Of a DNA stretch of 15,530 bases, positions 6,852 through 14,928 are shown in pieces. The notes under the pieces are model-generated. The model was not told the origin of the DNA and made no database searches. It was given only the letters and a program-made list of their open reading frames with translations. This stretch comes from Bacteroidota bacterium (GTDB lineage Bacteria > Bacteroidota > Bacteroidia > Chitinophagales > Chitinophagaceae). The position numbers were made by a program, and so were the translations under genes. Location: the NCBI GenBank assembly GCA_023423285.1, contig JAFAFV010000098.1, forward strand, positions 1-15,530. Direction: 5' to 3'. Numbering within the stretch: position 1 is the stretch's first letter; each line of letters starts with the position of its first letter.

Positions 6852-8147
6852 ATGGCAAGACATATATATATTCCTATTTACTTACTGTTAATAGCGTTAA
6901 GCACAACCGAAATTTTCTCACAGCCAGAAAGAGGTGTGGGGCAGGCGTCCACCGTCGACATCACTCCTAATCATTTTACCGGTACCGACATCCAGCGTAT
7001 ACGCACAGCTATTGCGAAAGCTAAAGGCACAACAAATAAAATCGTTATTCCTAAGCGCAATGCTAACGGTACTAACATTTGGAAGATAGATAGTGCTATT
7101 TTACTGCCTTCCAATATGACCGTGATACTGGATAATTGTATTATTCAATTGTCTGATCAATGCCGGGATAATATGTTTAGAAGTGATAATGTTGGTATAG
7201 GAGTAAACAACCCCGGGTGGAGTAACAACATAAACATTATTGGAATAGGAGACGTACAATTAAAAGGAGCAGACAATCCAAGATCTACAGGCGACGCTTA
7301 TCGTACTCTTGTACTTGCCGACCAGAAGGGAAGAGTTAGCTACGGCAGTGATGCAGGGAAGGAAGGCGTCAAACAAACGGGCGACTGGAGAAATAATATG
7401 ATCCAAATAGCCTATGTGGACGGATTTAAACTCAGAAACGTTACCATCAGCAATTCTCATGCATGGGCCATCAGTTTTGAAAGAACAAACAATGCGGAAG
7501 TGTCATCCATCAGGTTCAATAACCCGGAGTATATCATTGTAAAAGGAAAAACTGTTAAAACATATAATAAGGACGGTATTAATCTTCGACATGGCTGTAA
7601 GTATTTCAGGATAAATGATATTACAGGAATAAATGGAGATGATTTGATTGCTTTGTCAAGTTTGGATGTTCCCCCGTATTATCATAATAATGGCGATGTA
7701 AATTCGTACCAGGTCACTTCTACCAAATGGGCTGGGCCAGAAGACGACACGGAGCAAATTTTTATTACAAACTGTCAGACCAATTACACTGGAGTAGCAA
7801 TTAGAGCGAGTGATTATTCAAGCATCCACCATGTTTATATAAATGGCGTTATAACAAAATCAAGACCGGACACGCCTCCTCCCTATGGCGGCAGTCCTTA
7901 TACTGTATTAGTTGGAGGCCGCGGTTATGGAGATGCATCTGTAAAAGGGAAAATAAACAACATTTATGCAACAAACCTTTTTGGCGATGGCAAATCACTG
8001 ATTCTTGTGGAATCGCCGGTGGCTGATTGCCAATTTATTAACGGTATTTATACCGGTTCCGCACCGCATGCTATTACCTATACTGTGGATAAGCAAATTA
8101 CCAGCAATGTGCTTGAAGTGAACCTGGTAAAGGCGCCGGTTCCATAA
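6852..8147 (+). CDS. Secreted right-handed beta-helix protein, GH28/pectate-lyase-like
   Basis: A 431-residue secreted protein. Residues 1-24 are a signal peptide ending IFSQ. The start at ATG 6852 is chosen over an in-frame TTG at 6813, because the signal peptide begins there and the -7 box lies between the two codons. The mature protein looks like a right-handed parallel beta-helix of the pectate-lyase/glycoside hydrolase 28 superfamily: an early 'AIAKAKG...IVIPK' segment, then rungs such as 'NINIIGIGDVQLKG' and 'GFKLRNVTISNSHAWAI'. A GH28-like core follows, with YNKDGINL (238-245; Asp241) and INGDDLIAL (260-268; Asp263 and Asp264). These match the NxDG and GDD aspartates of polygalacturonases. 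The usual GHG catalytic histidine motif is not evident; the corresponding rung reads 'YTGVAIRASDYSSIHHV'. Polysaccharide binding or hydrolysis is likely, but the substrate and activity are uncertain. No T9SS tail is seen. Confidence 0.8.
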   Translation: MARHIYIPIYLLLIALSTTEIFSQPERGVGQASTVDITPNHFTGTDIQRIRTAIAKAKGTTNKIVIPKRNANGTNIWKIDSAILLPSNMTVILDNCIIQLSDQCRDNMFRSDNVGIGVNNPGWSNNINIIGIGDVQLKGADNPRSTGDAYRTLVLADQKGRVSYGSDAGKEGVKQTGDWRNNMIQIAYVDGFKLRNVTISNSHAWAISFERTNNAEVSSIRFNNPEYIIVKGKTVKTYNKDGINLRHGCKYFRINDITGINGDDLIALSSLDVPPYYHNNGDVNSYQVTSTKWAGPEDDTEQIFITNCQTNYTGVAIRASDYSSIHHVYINGVITKSRPDTPPPYGGSPYTVLVGGRGYGDASVKGKINNIYATNLFGDGKSLILVESPVADCQFINGIYTGSAPHAITYTVDKQITSNVLEVNLVKAPVP

Positions 8148-8321
8148 ACCAACTTCAATAAAACTAACCCAAATTTTACTTTCCATCTATTCCAACCAGT
8201 CTGAGGTAATTATTGTCGTTCGTGCCGGATTGGCTATTTGGATTTCAATTTAGAATACCCTCTGAAGGGTATTGACTTCGTTTTGTCTGCAAACTATTTT
8301 CGCCGCTTTAAACTAAAAAAC
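8148..8321 (+). promoter_or_regulatory. Intergenic region with 20-bp palindrome and candidate promoter
   Basis: The gap holds a perfect inverted repeat, AATACCCT (8254-8261), loop CTGA, AGGGTATT (8266-8273). A candidate promoter follows: TTG (8272-8274), 20 bases, then TATTTTCG (8295-8302), one mismatch from TAnnTTTG, giving a leader of about 13-15 bases before ATG 8322. The palindrome touches the -33 element, a typical operator position. It could instead be a terminator stem for the gene ending at 8147, but only a broken T-run (8277-8284) follows. The remainder (8148-8250) shows nothing recognisable. Confidence 0.45.
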
Positions 8322-10895
8322 ATGAAAACAAATATATTCTTACCAAAAAAAATTATTACCTGTGTTTACTTAGGATTTTTATTGCTAGCGGGCACTAACA
8401 TAAATGCGCAACTTACAGGTGTAAAAACTATTCCCGGAGATTATGTAACTATTGCGGCTGCGGTTTCGGCTTTAAATACAAGCGGCGTGGGCAGTGGCGG
8501 TGTTACTTTTAATATTACGTCCGGGTATACAGAAACAGGCAATTTTACCATTACGGCCACGGGCACAGCGGCAAGCCCAATCATTTTTAAAAAAAACGGA
8601 ACAGGAGCGAACCCTGTAGTAACGGCTGATACAGGTTCAGGCCTGGATGCTATATTTAAAATGATGGGTACTGATTATATTACCTTTGACGGGCTTAGTT
8701 TAGTTGAAAACCCGGCCAATACTGCAGGAGGTAATAATGAAAAAACGGAATATGGTTTCGCTTTTTTTAAACCCAATCAAAATAACGGTTGTCAGTATAA
8801 CACTATTCAAAACTGCACCATATCATTAAATAATACGTATTATGCTACTGACAATACCTGGGGAGCCATTTATAAGGCCCATGGCATTTTTTTATACAGC
8901 GCTCCTAACGTTATAACCAACCTTAATCAGCAACCCGCACCCACGTCTTTGGAAAGCGGCAACTCTTATAATATTTTTTCAAACAATATCATTGAAAACG
9001 TCGCTGTTGGTATTTATACAGAAGGAAACAGGTTTATAGACAACGTGCTATTTTCAGATAAGAATAATAAACTGCTGAATAATGTGATTAGGAACGTGGG
9101 AGGTTTTAATGCACCGGCCAATGGCATACAGGTAGTAACAGCGTCCAACTTTATTATTTCAGGCAATAGCATTACCACCAACTTATTGCATCAATCAGGC
9201 TGCGCCGGAATCTATTATACGCCCCTGGGAAAAACAGGTGTTGTTATTGAAAATAATATTATACAGCCAAATGCAAAACAGGTGGGAAGTAATACGTACG
9301 AACAATTTGGAATATACGTTTTTGGTGGAGATAATGGCGTTGCGGCAGAAAATGACTGGAAAGAGGTGAACATTAAAAATAATACCATAATTTCTGCGGA
9401 TGCCAACCGTGGTTACTCAGGTATCGATATTACTGGTGGTTCTCCAGAATTTGCAAATATTGAACATAATATTATTAGTCTAAGCAGCAATTCTGCTGCT
9501 GCTCGTAGTGTTGGCATTAATGTTCAAACCGCTTCTTCGCAAACAATCGTCAACGTAAAAAACAATACGGTTAAAGAACATGTGTCCTCAGCCGGTCAGG
9601 TATATGGCATAAGAAGCTATGACAAAACCGATCTGGTTTATATTGAAAACAACAAGATTATCAATAATAATGCCCTCGGTTTTGAAGGTATTGGTTTGAC
9701 TGGGAAAACCGGCTCTTTTATAAAAAACAATTTGATTGCAGCAGGTACGACAAACACCGTTATGAAGTTTATTGGCATCATTATTAATGGTGATGGTAAT
9801 AATGCTTTTAATAATTATGTGGGTTGCCATGCTGCATCTGCTACCGGTGGTTTTACGCATACGGGTATTTTGATGAGTGGTAATACCACAATTGTAAATA
9901 AATGTTATCACAATACAGTTTACTTAGAGGGGGGCGGTGGTAACTCTAAATCAGAAAGCACGGCGTTATTTGTAAATGCCCCTTCTGCACTTTGTGATAT
10001 TAAGAATAATATTTTTGTAAACAACATTCAGGCGGGAGCAAGCGGCGCCGATTATATTTCTGCTTTTTTTAATCCTCAAACAACAGCCACCAGTAATTTT
10101 TTATCTAACAATAATCTTTTTTACGCAGGCGCACCCTCGGCTACCAACTATATTTACTCATGGGGTACATCGCTAAGCACGGCAACTAAGTATATAACAT
10201 TGGCTGACTACAAAACCCAGGTTGGCGCTAAAGATGCCGGCTCTGTTACAGAAAACCCACCCTTTCTCAGCTTGGATTATAACCATCCCGGCTATCTTCA
10301 TATCAATCCCTCCGTCCCTTCAATTATTAATGATAAAGGTGTGGGCATTGCAGAAGTACCGGTCGATTATGATGGTGATGTAAGAAGCGCTACCGCCCCC
10401 GATATTGGCGCTGATGAGCTAGCCGGTATTACGCTGCCCGTTAGGTTTGGTGGTATTTCCGCGGTATTAAAAGGAGATTTATTAACGGTTTTTTTCTCTA
10501 CACTTGCAGAAGAAAATTGTGATCACTTTGATATACAAATTTCAGGAGATGGTAAACATTTTGTTACTATCGGTACATTACAATCAAAAACCCTTGATGG
10601 TAACAGTAGCAATGTGCTCAATTATAATTTGGAAACCAGGTTTTCAAATTATAATATTTTAATGGGTCTCCCTGCCATATTATCAGCTCTTCTTTTAAGC
10701 TTAATGGGTAGAAGAGAACGCTTTAAGCTGATGCTGTTAATGTCGGTTTTTCTTTCCATCACACATTTTTCTTGTAATAAAAAAAGTAGTGATGTGTTAC
10801 AAGGCACATCGTCAAAACTATTTGTCCGTATTGCTCAAACAGACAAGGATGGAACTGTTCAATACTCAAAGGGAATACAGGTAATAAAACAATAG
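8322..10895 (+). CDS. Large secreted beta-helix protein with Fn3-like C-terminal module interrupted by a membrane hairpin
   Basis: An 857-residue surface-type protein; function unknown. Residues 1-30 are a signal peptide ending NINAQ, which fixes the start at ATG 8322 although the frame is open to TTG 8238. Residues about 35-640 read as a right-handed parallel beta-helix, with many rungs of the form NN(x)I followed by small residues (for example SNNIIENVAVGIY, ENNIIQPN, KNNTIISAD, ENNKIINNN). 'YDGDVRS...PDIGADE' (683-698) is a common linker in Bacteroidota beta-helix proteins. From 705 an Fn3-like module of the T9SS-cargo type starts (LPVRFGGISA, then STLAEENCDHFDIQISGDGK). After about residue 772 this is broken by a hydrophobic helix (about 778-795), an Arg-rich turn GRRERFK (796-802), a second hydrophobic helix (803-815) and a lipobox-like SITHFSC (Cys818). 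The expected last strand then resumes: FVRIAQTDKDGTVQYSK (834-850). No conventional T9SS sorting domain follows. Confidence 0.82.
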   Translation: MKTNIFLPKKIITCVYLGFLLLAGTNINAQLTGVKTIPGDYVTIAAAVSALNTSGVGSGGVTFNITSGYTETGNFTITATGTAASPIIFKKNGTGANPVVTADTGSGLDAIFKMMGTDYITFDGLSLVENPANTAGGNNEKTEYGFAFFKPNQNNGCQYNTIQNCTISLNNTYYATDNTWGAIYKAHGIFLYSAPNVITNLNQQPAPTSLESGNSYNIFSNNIIENVAVGIYTEGNRFIDNVLFSDKNNKLLNNVIRNVGGFNAPANGIQVVTASNFIISGNSITTNLLHQSGCAGIYYTPLGKTGVVIENNIIQPNAKQVGSNTYEQFGIYVFGGDNGVAAENDWKEVNIKNNTIISADANRGYSGIDITGGSPEFANIEHNIISLSSNSAAARSVGINVQTASSQTIVNVKNNTVKEHVSSAGQVYGIRSYDKTDLVYIENNKIINNNALGFEGIGLTGKTGSFIKNNLIAAGTTNTVMKFIGIIINGDGNNAFNNYVGCHAASATGGFTHTGILMSGNTTIVNKCYHNTVYLEGGGGNSKSESTALFVNAPSALCDIKNNIFVNNIQAGASGADYISAFFNPQTTATSNFLSNNNLFYAGAPSATNYIYSWGTSLSTATKYITLADYKTQVGAKDAGSVTENPPFLSLDYNHPGYLHINPSVPSIINDKGVGIAEVPVDYDGDVRSATAPDIGADELAGITLPVRFGGISAVLKGDLLTVFFSTLAEENCDHFDIQISGDGKHFVTIGTLQSKTLDGNSSNVLNYNLETRFSNYNILMGLPAILSALLLSLMGRRERFKLMLLMSVFLSITHFSCNKKSSDVLQGTSSKLFVRIAQTDKDGTVQYSKGIQVIKQ

Positions 10896-11005
10896 CCTAT
10901 AGATGCTCTAAAAACTAATCTTAACAACTTAATGATGAGGCGCAGTGTAAATTGAAAATATTTATCTTGTGGATAAATCAAACAACTAAATTGCAAGTGA
11001 TAAAA

Positions 11006-13150
11006 ATGAAGATAACCTTGTGTTATATACGCAAAATATCAACAATTCTGTTTTTGTTTTTTGTATTGCCTGCAATAGAAGCATTCAGCCAAACCTCCGT
11101 GCGCTTTGATCAAATCAATGATTCAATAAGAAACTCAAGCTGGAATAATGTTTCTGGAAACAAAGCGATTTTGCAAGCGGTTTACAACATAACTGCAAAA
11201 AACAAAATGGTAAAGCAAAATGGTTATGCTGCTATTTTACTCGGCTATAGCCACCAGGCCTTAGGCAAACAAGATAGCGCACTTTACTACTTTCGGCGTG
11301 CCCAGTCCATTGCTTCTCAAATAAAAGATAAAGAACTGGCGTGCAGAAGCCTGGGCAATATCGGCAACTCGCATTTTTACCTGGGCAAATTCGATTCTGC
11401 TACTATTTACGCATTTCAATCATTACGATTGGCAGAAGAGATTAAGAATTATAATTTCGTATCATTTAAATATGGTGATCTTGGCAATATCATGATTCGG
11501 CAGGGAAACAACATTAAAGCTGTTGAATATTTAAATGACGCATTGAAGTATGCAGATGTAGCCAAAAATGAAAAAGCTAAAATCAATTATTACAATTCTT
11601 TAGCAGTTGCTTACAACAACGCCGGAAACGCGTCTGAAGCATTAAAAACTTACAATAAGGGCCAGGAACTGGCCGAAAAATATAACGACATACGCCGTAA
11701 AACCGCGTTCCTGATCAACATCGCAACCATTTATTCTGAAAAAAAAGAAAGCGCAGAAGCTATCAGGTATTTGCTTAATGCAGAACAGGCTGCAATACAA
11801 ACCAACAACTACGTGCACCTGCCAAATATTTATACAAACCTGGCTTTGGAATTCAGGCGAACGAATAATTTTGACAGGTCTTTTGAATACGCAAAAAAAG
11901 CAGAAGAAATAGCAAAGAAGAATGAAGACAAATTTCTGCAATCAGAAAATTATGAAACACTGGCACTGGTGGAAATGAGCCGCAAGAATTTTGAAGCAGC
12001 GCTCAATTATCAAAGAGAAGCGGCTAAACTGAAAGCAGAAATTTTTTCAGAAAAGTCAATGAAAGAAATTGAAGCGCTTAAAGCCCTGTATGAAACCGAA
12101 AAAAAACAGGCACGTATCAACCTGCTCAACAGCCAAAATGAACTGCAAAAACAAACCATTGCAAAAAATGAATTATTGCTTTTGAATAATGAGCTGGAGC
12201 TGGATAGGAAAGACTTGCAGTTGGGCAACCAGCAACTGACACTAACGAATCAAAACCTTGAACTGCTTAACAAGCAGGCTCTGCTGGTTAAAAATGACCT
12301 GGTAATAAAAAATAATCAGCAAAAAATTAATATTCTTAACCTGAATGATAAAAACAAAACGCTTTTAATTCAAAAAAAGAATCGCCAGATACTGTTTGGA
12401 ATAATGGCTTTTGCGCTTTTAGCTGCAACAGCATACCTTTTTCACAACAGGTATAAATTAAAACAAAAAGCCCGCTTACAAGCTGCAGTAATTGATGAGC
12501 AGGATAAGGCTGCAAGGGCTGTTATAAGTGCAGAAGAAAACGAACGGTCGCGTATGAGCCAAACACTTCACGACGGATTGGGGCAGCTTTTGAGCGCAGC
12601 TAAAATGAACATACAGGCAGCTATTGAAAACCTGCCGTCTGAATACAAGACAAATAAAATATATGCCAACACGCTTCAGTTGGTTAATGAATCTATAAAC
12701 GAAATGCGAAGCGTGTCGCACCAGATGGTTACTAACAATGTAATGAGGCTGGGTTTGGCAAATGCGTTAAAAGAACTGATTGAAAAGATTAACAGTAATA
12801 AATTGAATGTTACTTTAAATGTAGATGGCCTGTTACAAAAGATCGACACTGATATACAACTCGTTGTTTATAGGGTTTTGCAGGAAAGCATTGCTAACGT
12901 TATCAAACATTCCCAGGCCACGATGCTGGATATTGCGCTTAGGCTTGAGGAGCAGTATCTGAAAGCCAGCGTTAAAGATAATGGCGTTGGGTTTGAACTA
13001 TCAAAGATCCCAACTGCCAAAGGAATCGGAATTGATAATATCAAAACACGCGTAAAATTTTTAAAAGGCCAGGTGAATATTCAAACTGAACCTGGTAAGG
13101 GAACATTAATAGAGATTGTAATACCAATAAACAACAATTATCAAACCTAA
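11006..13150 (+). CDS. TPR-containing sensor histidine kinase (HisKA_3 / NarL-type)
   Basis: A 714-residue membrane sensor kinase. The order is: signal peptide (1-28, ending AFSQ); periplasmic TPR repeats (about 50-312), with repeat cores such as LGKQDSALYYFRRAQ and LGKFDSATIYAFQSL; a long coiled coil (about 337-457, rich in Leu/Asn/Gln/Lys); one membrane helix (461-480, 'ILFGIMAFALLAATAYLF'); then the kinase. The HisKA_3 motif ENERSRMSQTLHDGLGQLL carries phospho-acceptor His522. The ATPase domain has N-box Asn631 (LQESIANVIKH), D658NGVGF and GIGIDNI (673-679). All key residues are present. ATG 11006 is preferred over TTG 10952 because it opens the signal peptide. The response regulator begins two bases after the stop, so the pair is an operon and almost certainly a cognate two-component system. 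The ligand of the TPR domain is unknown; peptide or protein binding is usual for TPRs. Confidence 0.93.
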   Translation: MKITLCYIRKISTILFLFFVLPAIEAFSQTSVRFDQINDSIRNSSWNNVSGNKAILQAVYNITAKNKMVKQNGYAAILLGYSHQALGKQDSALYYFRRAQSIASQIKDKELACRSLGNIGNSHFYLGKFDSATIYAFQSLRLAEEIKNYNFVSFKYGDLGNIMIRQGNNIKAVEYLNDALKYADVAKNEKAKINYYNSLAVAYNNAGNASEALKTYNKGQELAEKYNDIRRKTAFLINIATIYSEKKESAEAIRYLLNAEQAAIQTNNYVHLPNIYTNLALEFRRTNNFDRSFEYAKKAEEIAKKNEDKFLQSENYETLALVEMSRKNFEAALNYQREAAKLKAEIFSEKSMKEIEALKALYETEKKQARINLLNSQNELQKQTIAKNELLLLNNELELDRKDLQLGNQQLTLTNQNLELLNKQALLVKNDLVIKNNQQKINILNLNDKNKTLLIQKKNRQILFGIMAFALLAATAYLFHNRYKLKQKARLQAAVIDEQDKAARAVISAEENERSRMSQTLHDGLGQLLSAAKMNIQAAIENLPSEYKTNKIYANTLQLVNESINEMRSVSHQMVTNNVMRLGLANALKELIEKINSNKLNVTLNVDGLLQKIDTDIQLVVYRVLQESIANVIKHSQATMLDIALRLEEQYLKASVKDNGVGFELSKIPTAKGIGIDNIKTRVKFLKGQVNIQTEPGKGTLIEIVIPINNNYQT

Positions 13151-13152
13151 CA

Positions 13153-13791
13153 ATGCCTATCAATATAGCTATACTTGATGATCATCAAATTGTGATTGAC
13201 GGATTAAAACTGCTACTCGAAAATGAGCAGGACCTTACAGTAGCCTTAAGTAATACCAATGGGTTTGCATTGCTCGGACAACTGGAAACGCTTGATACAA
13301 GAATTGATATAGCACTTATTGACCTCACCATGCCGGTCATAAGCGGCTACGAGAGTTCTATTATGCTGAAGGATCAATTTCCTGAAATTAAGATCATTAT
13401 TCTTTCCATGAATAATGATGCTAAAACAATTTATGAACTCATTGAAAATGCTGATATAAAAGGTTTCCTTCCAAAGTCTGTCAACAAGTCGGAGTTGGTG
13501 GAAGCTATCAAAAAGGTAAATAATGGAGGGAACTATTTTTCAGAGGACATATTAAAGGAACTTGAAAATTGCAGATTAAATGCTGTAGAGAAAGATGGCC
13601 TGATGCTTTCTACAAGAGAAATTGAGATAATAAAACTGATCAGCAGAGGACTCACCAATAAAGAAATCGCTTCGGAACTTTTTATAAGTGAGTTCACGGT
13701 ATCTACGCATAGAAAAAACATTTTCAGAAAAACTAAAACCCATAATGTGGCATCATTGTTAGCATTGGCAGCAAAGCTGAACTTGCTATAA
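13153..13791 (+). CDS. LuxR/NarL-family response regulator
   Basis: A 212-residue DNA-binding response regulator, the likely partner of the kinase immediately upstream (2-base gap). The receiver domain (about 3-120) has the acidic pair Asp9-Asp10, phosphorylation site Asp57 in ALIDLTMP, Ser85 in ILSM and Lys108 in LPKS. The C-terminal LuxR-type helix-turn-helix (about 152-210) has LSTREIEIIKLISRGLTNKEIA followed by the recognition segment ISEFTVSTHRKNIFRK. All residues expected for phosphotransfer are present. Target genes cannot be read from sequence; the two beta-helix genes upstream are candidates by proximity only. The LuxR recognition helix is typical of regulators that bind short inverted repeats, which the palindromes at 6801 and 8254 resemble in form. 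Confidence 0.94.
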   Translation: MPINIAILDDHQIVIDGLKLLLENEQDLTVALSNTNGFALLGQLETLDTRIDIALIDLTMPVISGYESSIMLKDQFPEIKIIILSMNNDAKTIYELIENADIKGFLPKSVNKSELVEAIKKVNNGGNYFSEDILKELENCRLNAVEKDGLMLSTREIEIIKLISRGLTNKEIASELFISEFTVSTHRKNIFRKTKTHNVASLLALAAKLNLL

Positions 13792-13820
13792 AAAATTTCC
13801 TCGGCAGGGCGTACGGGCAA

Positions 13821-13970
13821 TGCCAGTGCAACTTTAAGCGATCTTGTTGCAACGTGACCAAAGTGCGCAGTACTGAAATTGAAGGAACATTTTCAGGCAC
13901 AACGTACAATATAAAAACGCCCGGTAAAGCATTTAAGATTACTAATGCTTCTTTTAAGGCAAAGTTTTAG
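13821..13970 (+). pseudogene. C-terminal remnant of a small secreted-protein gene
   Basis: A frame ending at TAG 13968-13970 encodes, from about 13851, NVTKVRSTEIEGTFSGTTYN and then KITNASFKAKF-stop. This 'V.GTFSGT...ITNG.F.' pattern is the usual end of small Bacteroidota lipoproteins of the DUF6252 kind (recognition from memory, not a search). Only about 40 credible codons remain. Upstream the same frame becomes Cys/Arg-rich and implausible (13821-13850), while the neighbouring frame reads GNASATLSDLVAT before a TGA at 13854, consistent with a frameshift near 13845-13856. No signal peptide or start codon is present, because the response regulator ends at 13791. It is best read as a decayed gene whose 5' part has been lost. 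Confidence 0.5.
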
Positions 13971-13995
13971 TAATCGCTATCCTGTTGAACACTCT

Positions 13996-14021
13996 AAAAG
14001 GCTGCATTTGCAGTCTTTTTT
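13996..14021 (+). terminator. Intrinsic terminator after the two-component operon region
   Basis: A 10-bp stem with one G-T wobble (13996-14005 AAAAGGCTGC with 14010-14019 GCAGTCTTTT) and a 4-base loop ATTT runs straight into a T6 tract (14016-14021). It separates the kinase/regulator and gene-remnant transcript from the DUF2911 gene. Confidence 0.85.
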
Positions 14022-14059
14022 GTTGAAATATAATGCCCAGGCGTATTGGTTTTTATTCA

Positions 14060-14067
14060 TAAATTTG
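14060..14067 (+). promoter_or_regulatory. Candidate -7 box for the DUF2911 gene
   Basis: TAAATTTG fits TAnnTTTG and lies 25 bases before ATG 14093, giving a short leader of about 18-20 bases. No TTTG is found at the expected -33 position (about 14037-14040), so support is from one element only. Confidence 0.4.
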
Positions 14068-14092
14068 GTGCTCATCAACAAAAAATTTAGTT

Positions 14093-14920
14093 ATGAATAA
14101 AATTTTTTTAGCCATTTGTTTATTCCTGGGTTTTGCTGCCCAGGCGCAGTTAAAAACGCCGCCACCAAGTACTGCCCAGTCAATAAAACAGGAGTTTGGT
14201 CTTTCTTCCATTGAGCTTTCTTACGCACGTCCCAATATGAAAGGACGTAAAATTTATGGCGACCTTGTACCTTATGACAAAGTTTGGCGCACCGGCGCAA
14301 ACGCTGCCACCACACTCACTTTTGGCGATGAGGTAACGATAGGTGGTAAAAAAATTCCTGCAGGAAAATATGGTTTATTAACGATACCAGGTAAGGCATC
14401 ATGGACGATTATTATTACCAAACAAACCAACGTTACCAGCCCTGCGGCTTACAACCAGCAGGAAGATGTTGTAAGAGTAAATGCCAAAGCAAATACAACA
14501 CCAATGAAAGCAGAAACTTTTACTATGCAATTTGCCAATGTTCAGGCTGAAAGTTGCGAGTTACATATAAGGTGGGATAACGTGCTGGTAGCACTGCCCA
14601 TTAAAACGGATGTTGACGGTAAAGTAATGGCTGCCATTGATGAAGCAATGAAAAGTGATAATCCTCCTTATTTTCAGGCGGCAGCCTATTACCTTGAAAA
14701 CAATAAGGACATAAGAAAAGCTAATGAGTGGTTCGCAAAAGCGGCAGAAACCAATCCAAAAGCTTTCTGGATCAAATACCAGCAAGCTAAAGGCCTGGCA
14801 AAAGCCGGCAACAAAGCCGCGGCAAGAGCAGCGGCCTTAGCATCGAAAGAGTTGGCAATTGCAGCGAAGAATGACGATTATGTAAAACTGAATGATGCAC
14901 TGTTGGCTGAAATAAAGTAA
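14093..14920 (+). CDS. Secreted DUF2911-family protein with helical C-terminal extension
   Basis: A 275-residue exported protein. Residues 1-19 are a signal peptide ending AAQAQ. The DUF2911 domain (about 28-170) shows the family's conserved core: IELSYARPNMKGRKIYG (40-56), LVPYDKVWRTGANAAT (58-73), TIGGKKIPAGKYGLLTIPG (82-100) and WTIII (104-108), with VALPI closing the domain (166-170). Residues 190-275 are Ala/Lys-rich helices that look like one or two TPR-like repeats (NPPYFQAAAYYLENNKDIRK, then NEWFAKAAETNPKAFWIKYQ). DUF2911 has no established activity. ATG 14093 opens the signal peptide and follows a terminator and -7 box, so it starts a new transcription unit. The next gene begins eight bases after the stop, so the two are probably co-transcribed. 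Confidence 0.9.
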   Translation: MNKIFLAICLFLGFAAQAQLKTPPPSTAQSIKQEFGLSSIELSYARPNMKGRKIYGDLVPYDKVWRTGANAATTLTFGDEVTIGGKKIPAGKYGLLTIPGKASWTIIITKQTNVTSPAAYNQQEDVVRVNAKANTTPMKAETFTMQFANVQAESCELHIRWDNVLVALPIKTDVDGKVMAAIDEAMKSDNPPYFQAAAYYLENNKDIRKANEWFAKAAETNPKAFWIKYQQAKGLAKAGNKAAARAAALASKELAIAAKNDDYVKLNDALLAEIK

Positions 14921-14928
14921 AAATCACT

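Noticed and set aside
8238..8321. N-terminal extension of the large beta-helix protein from TTG 8238
   Set aside because: It would bury the signal peptide about 30 residues inside and covers the palindrome and promoter.
8900..9800. Recurrent NNxI-coding motifs considered as a tandem DNA or CRISPR-like repeat
   Set aside because: The repeat is at protein level only (beta-helix rungs of differing length); the DNA units are not conserved and there are no uniform spacers.
10952..11005. N-terminal extension of the sensor kinase from TTG 10952
   Set aside because: The signal peptide starts cleanly at ATG 11006 with an A-rich leader.
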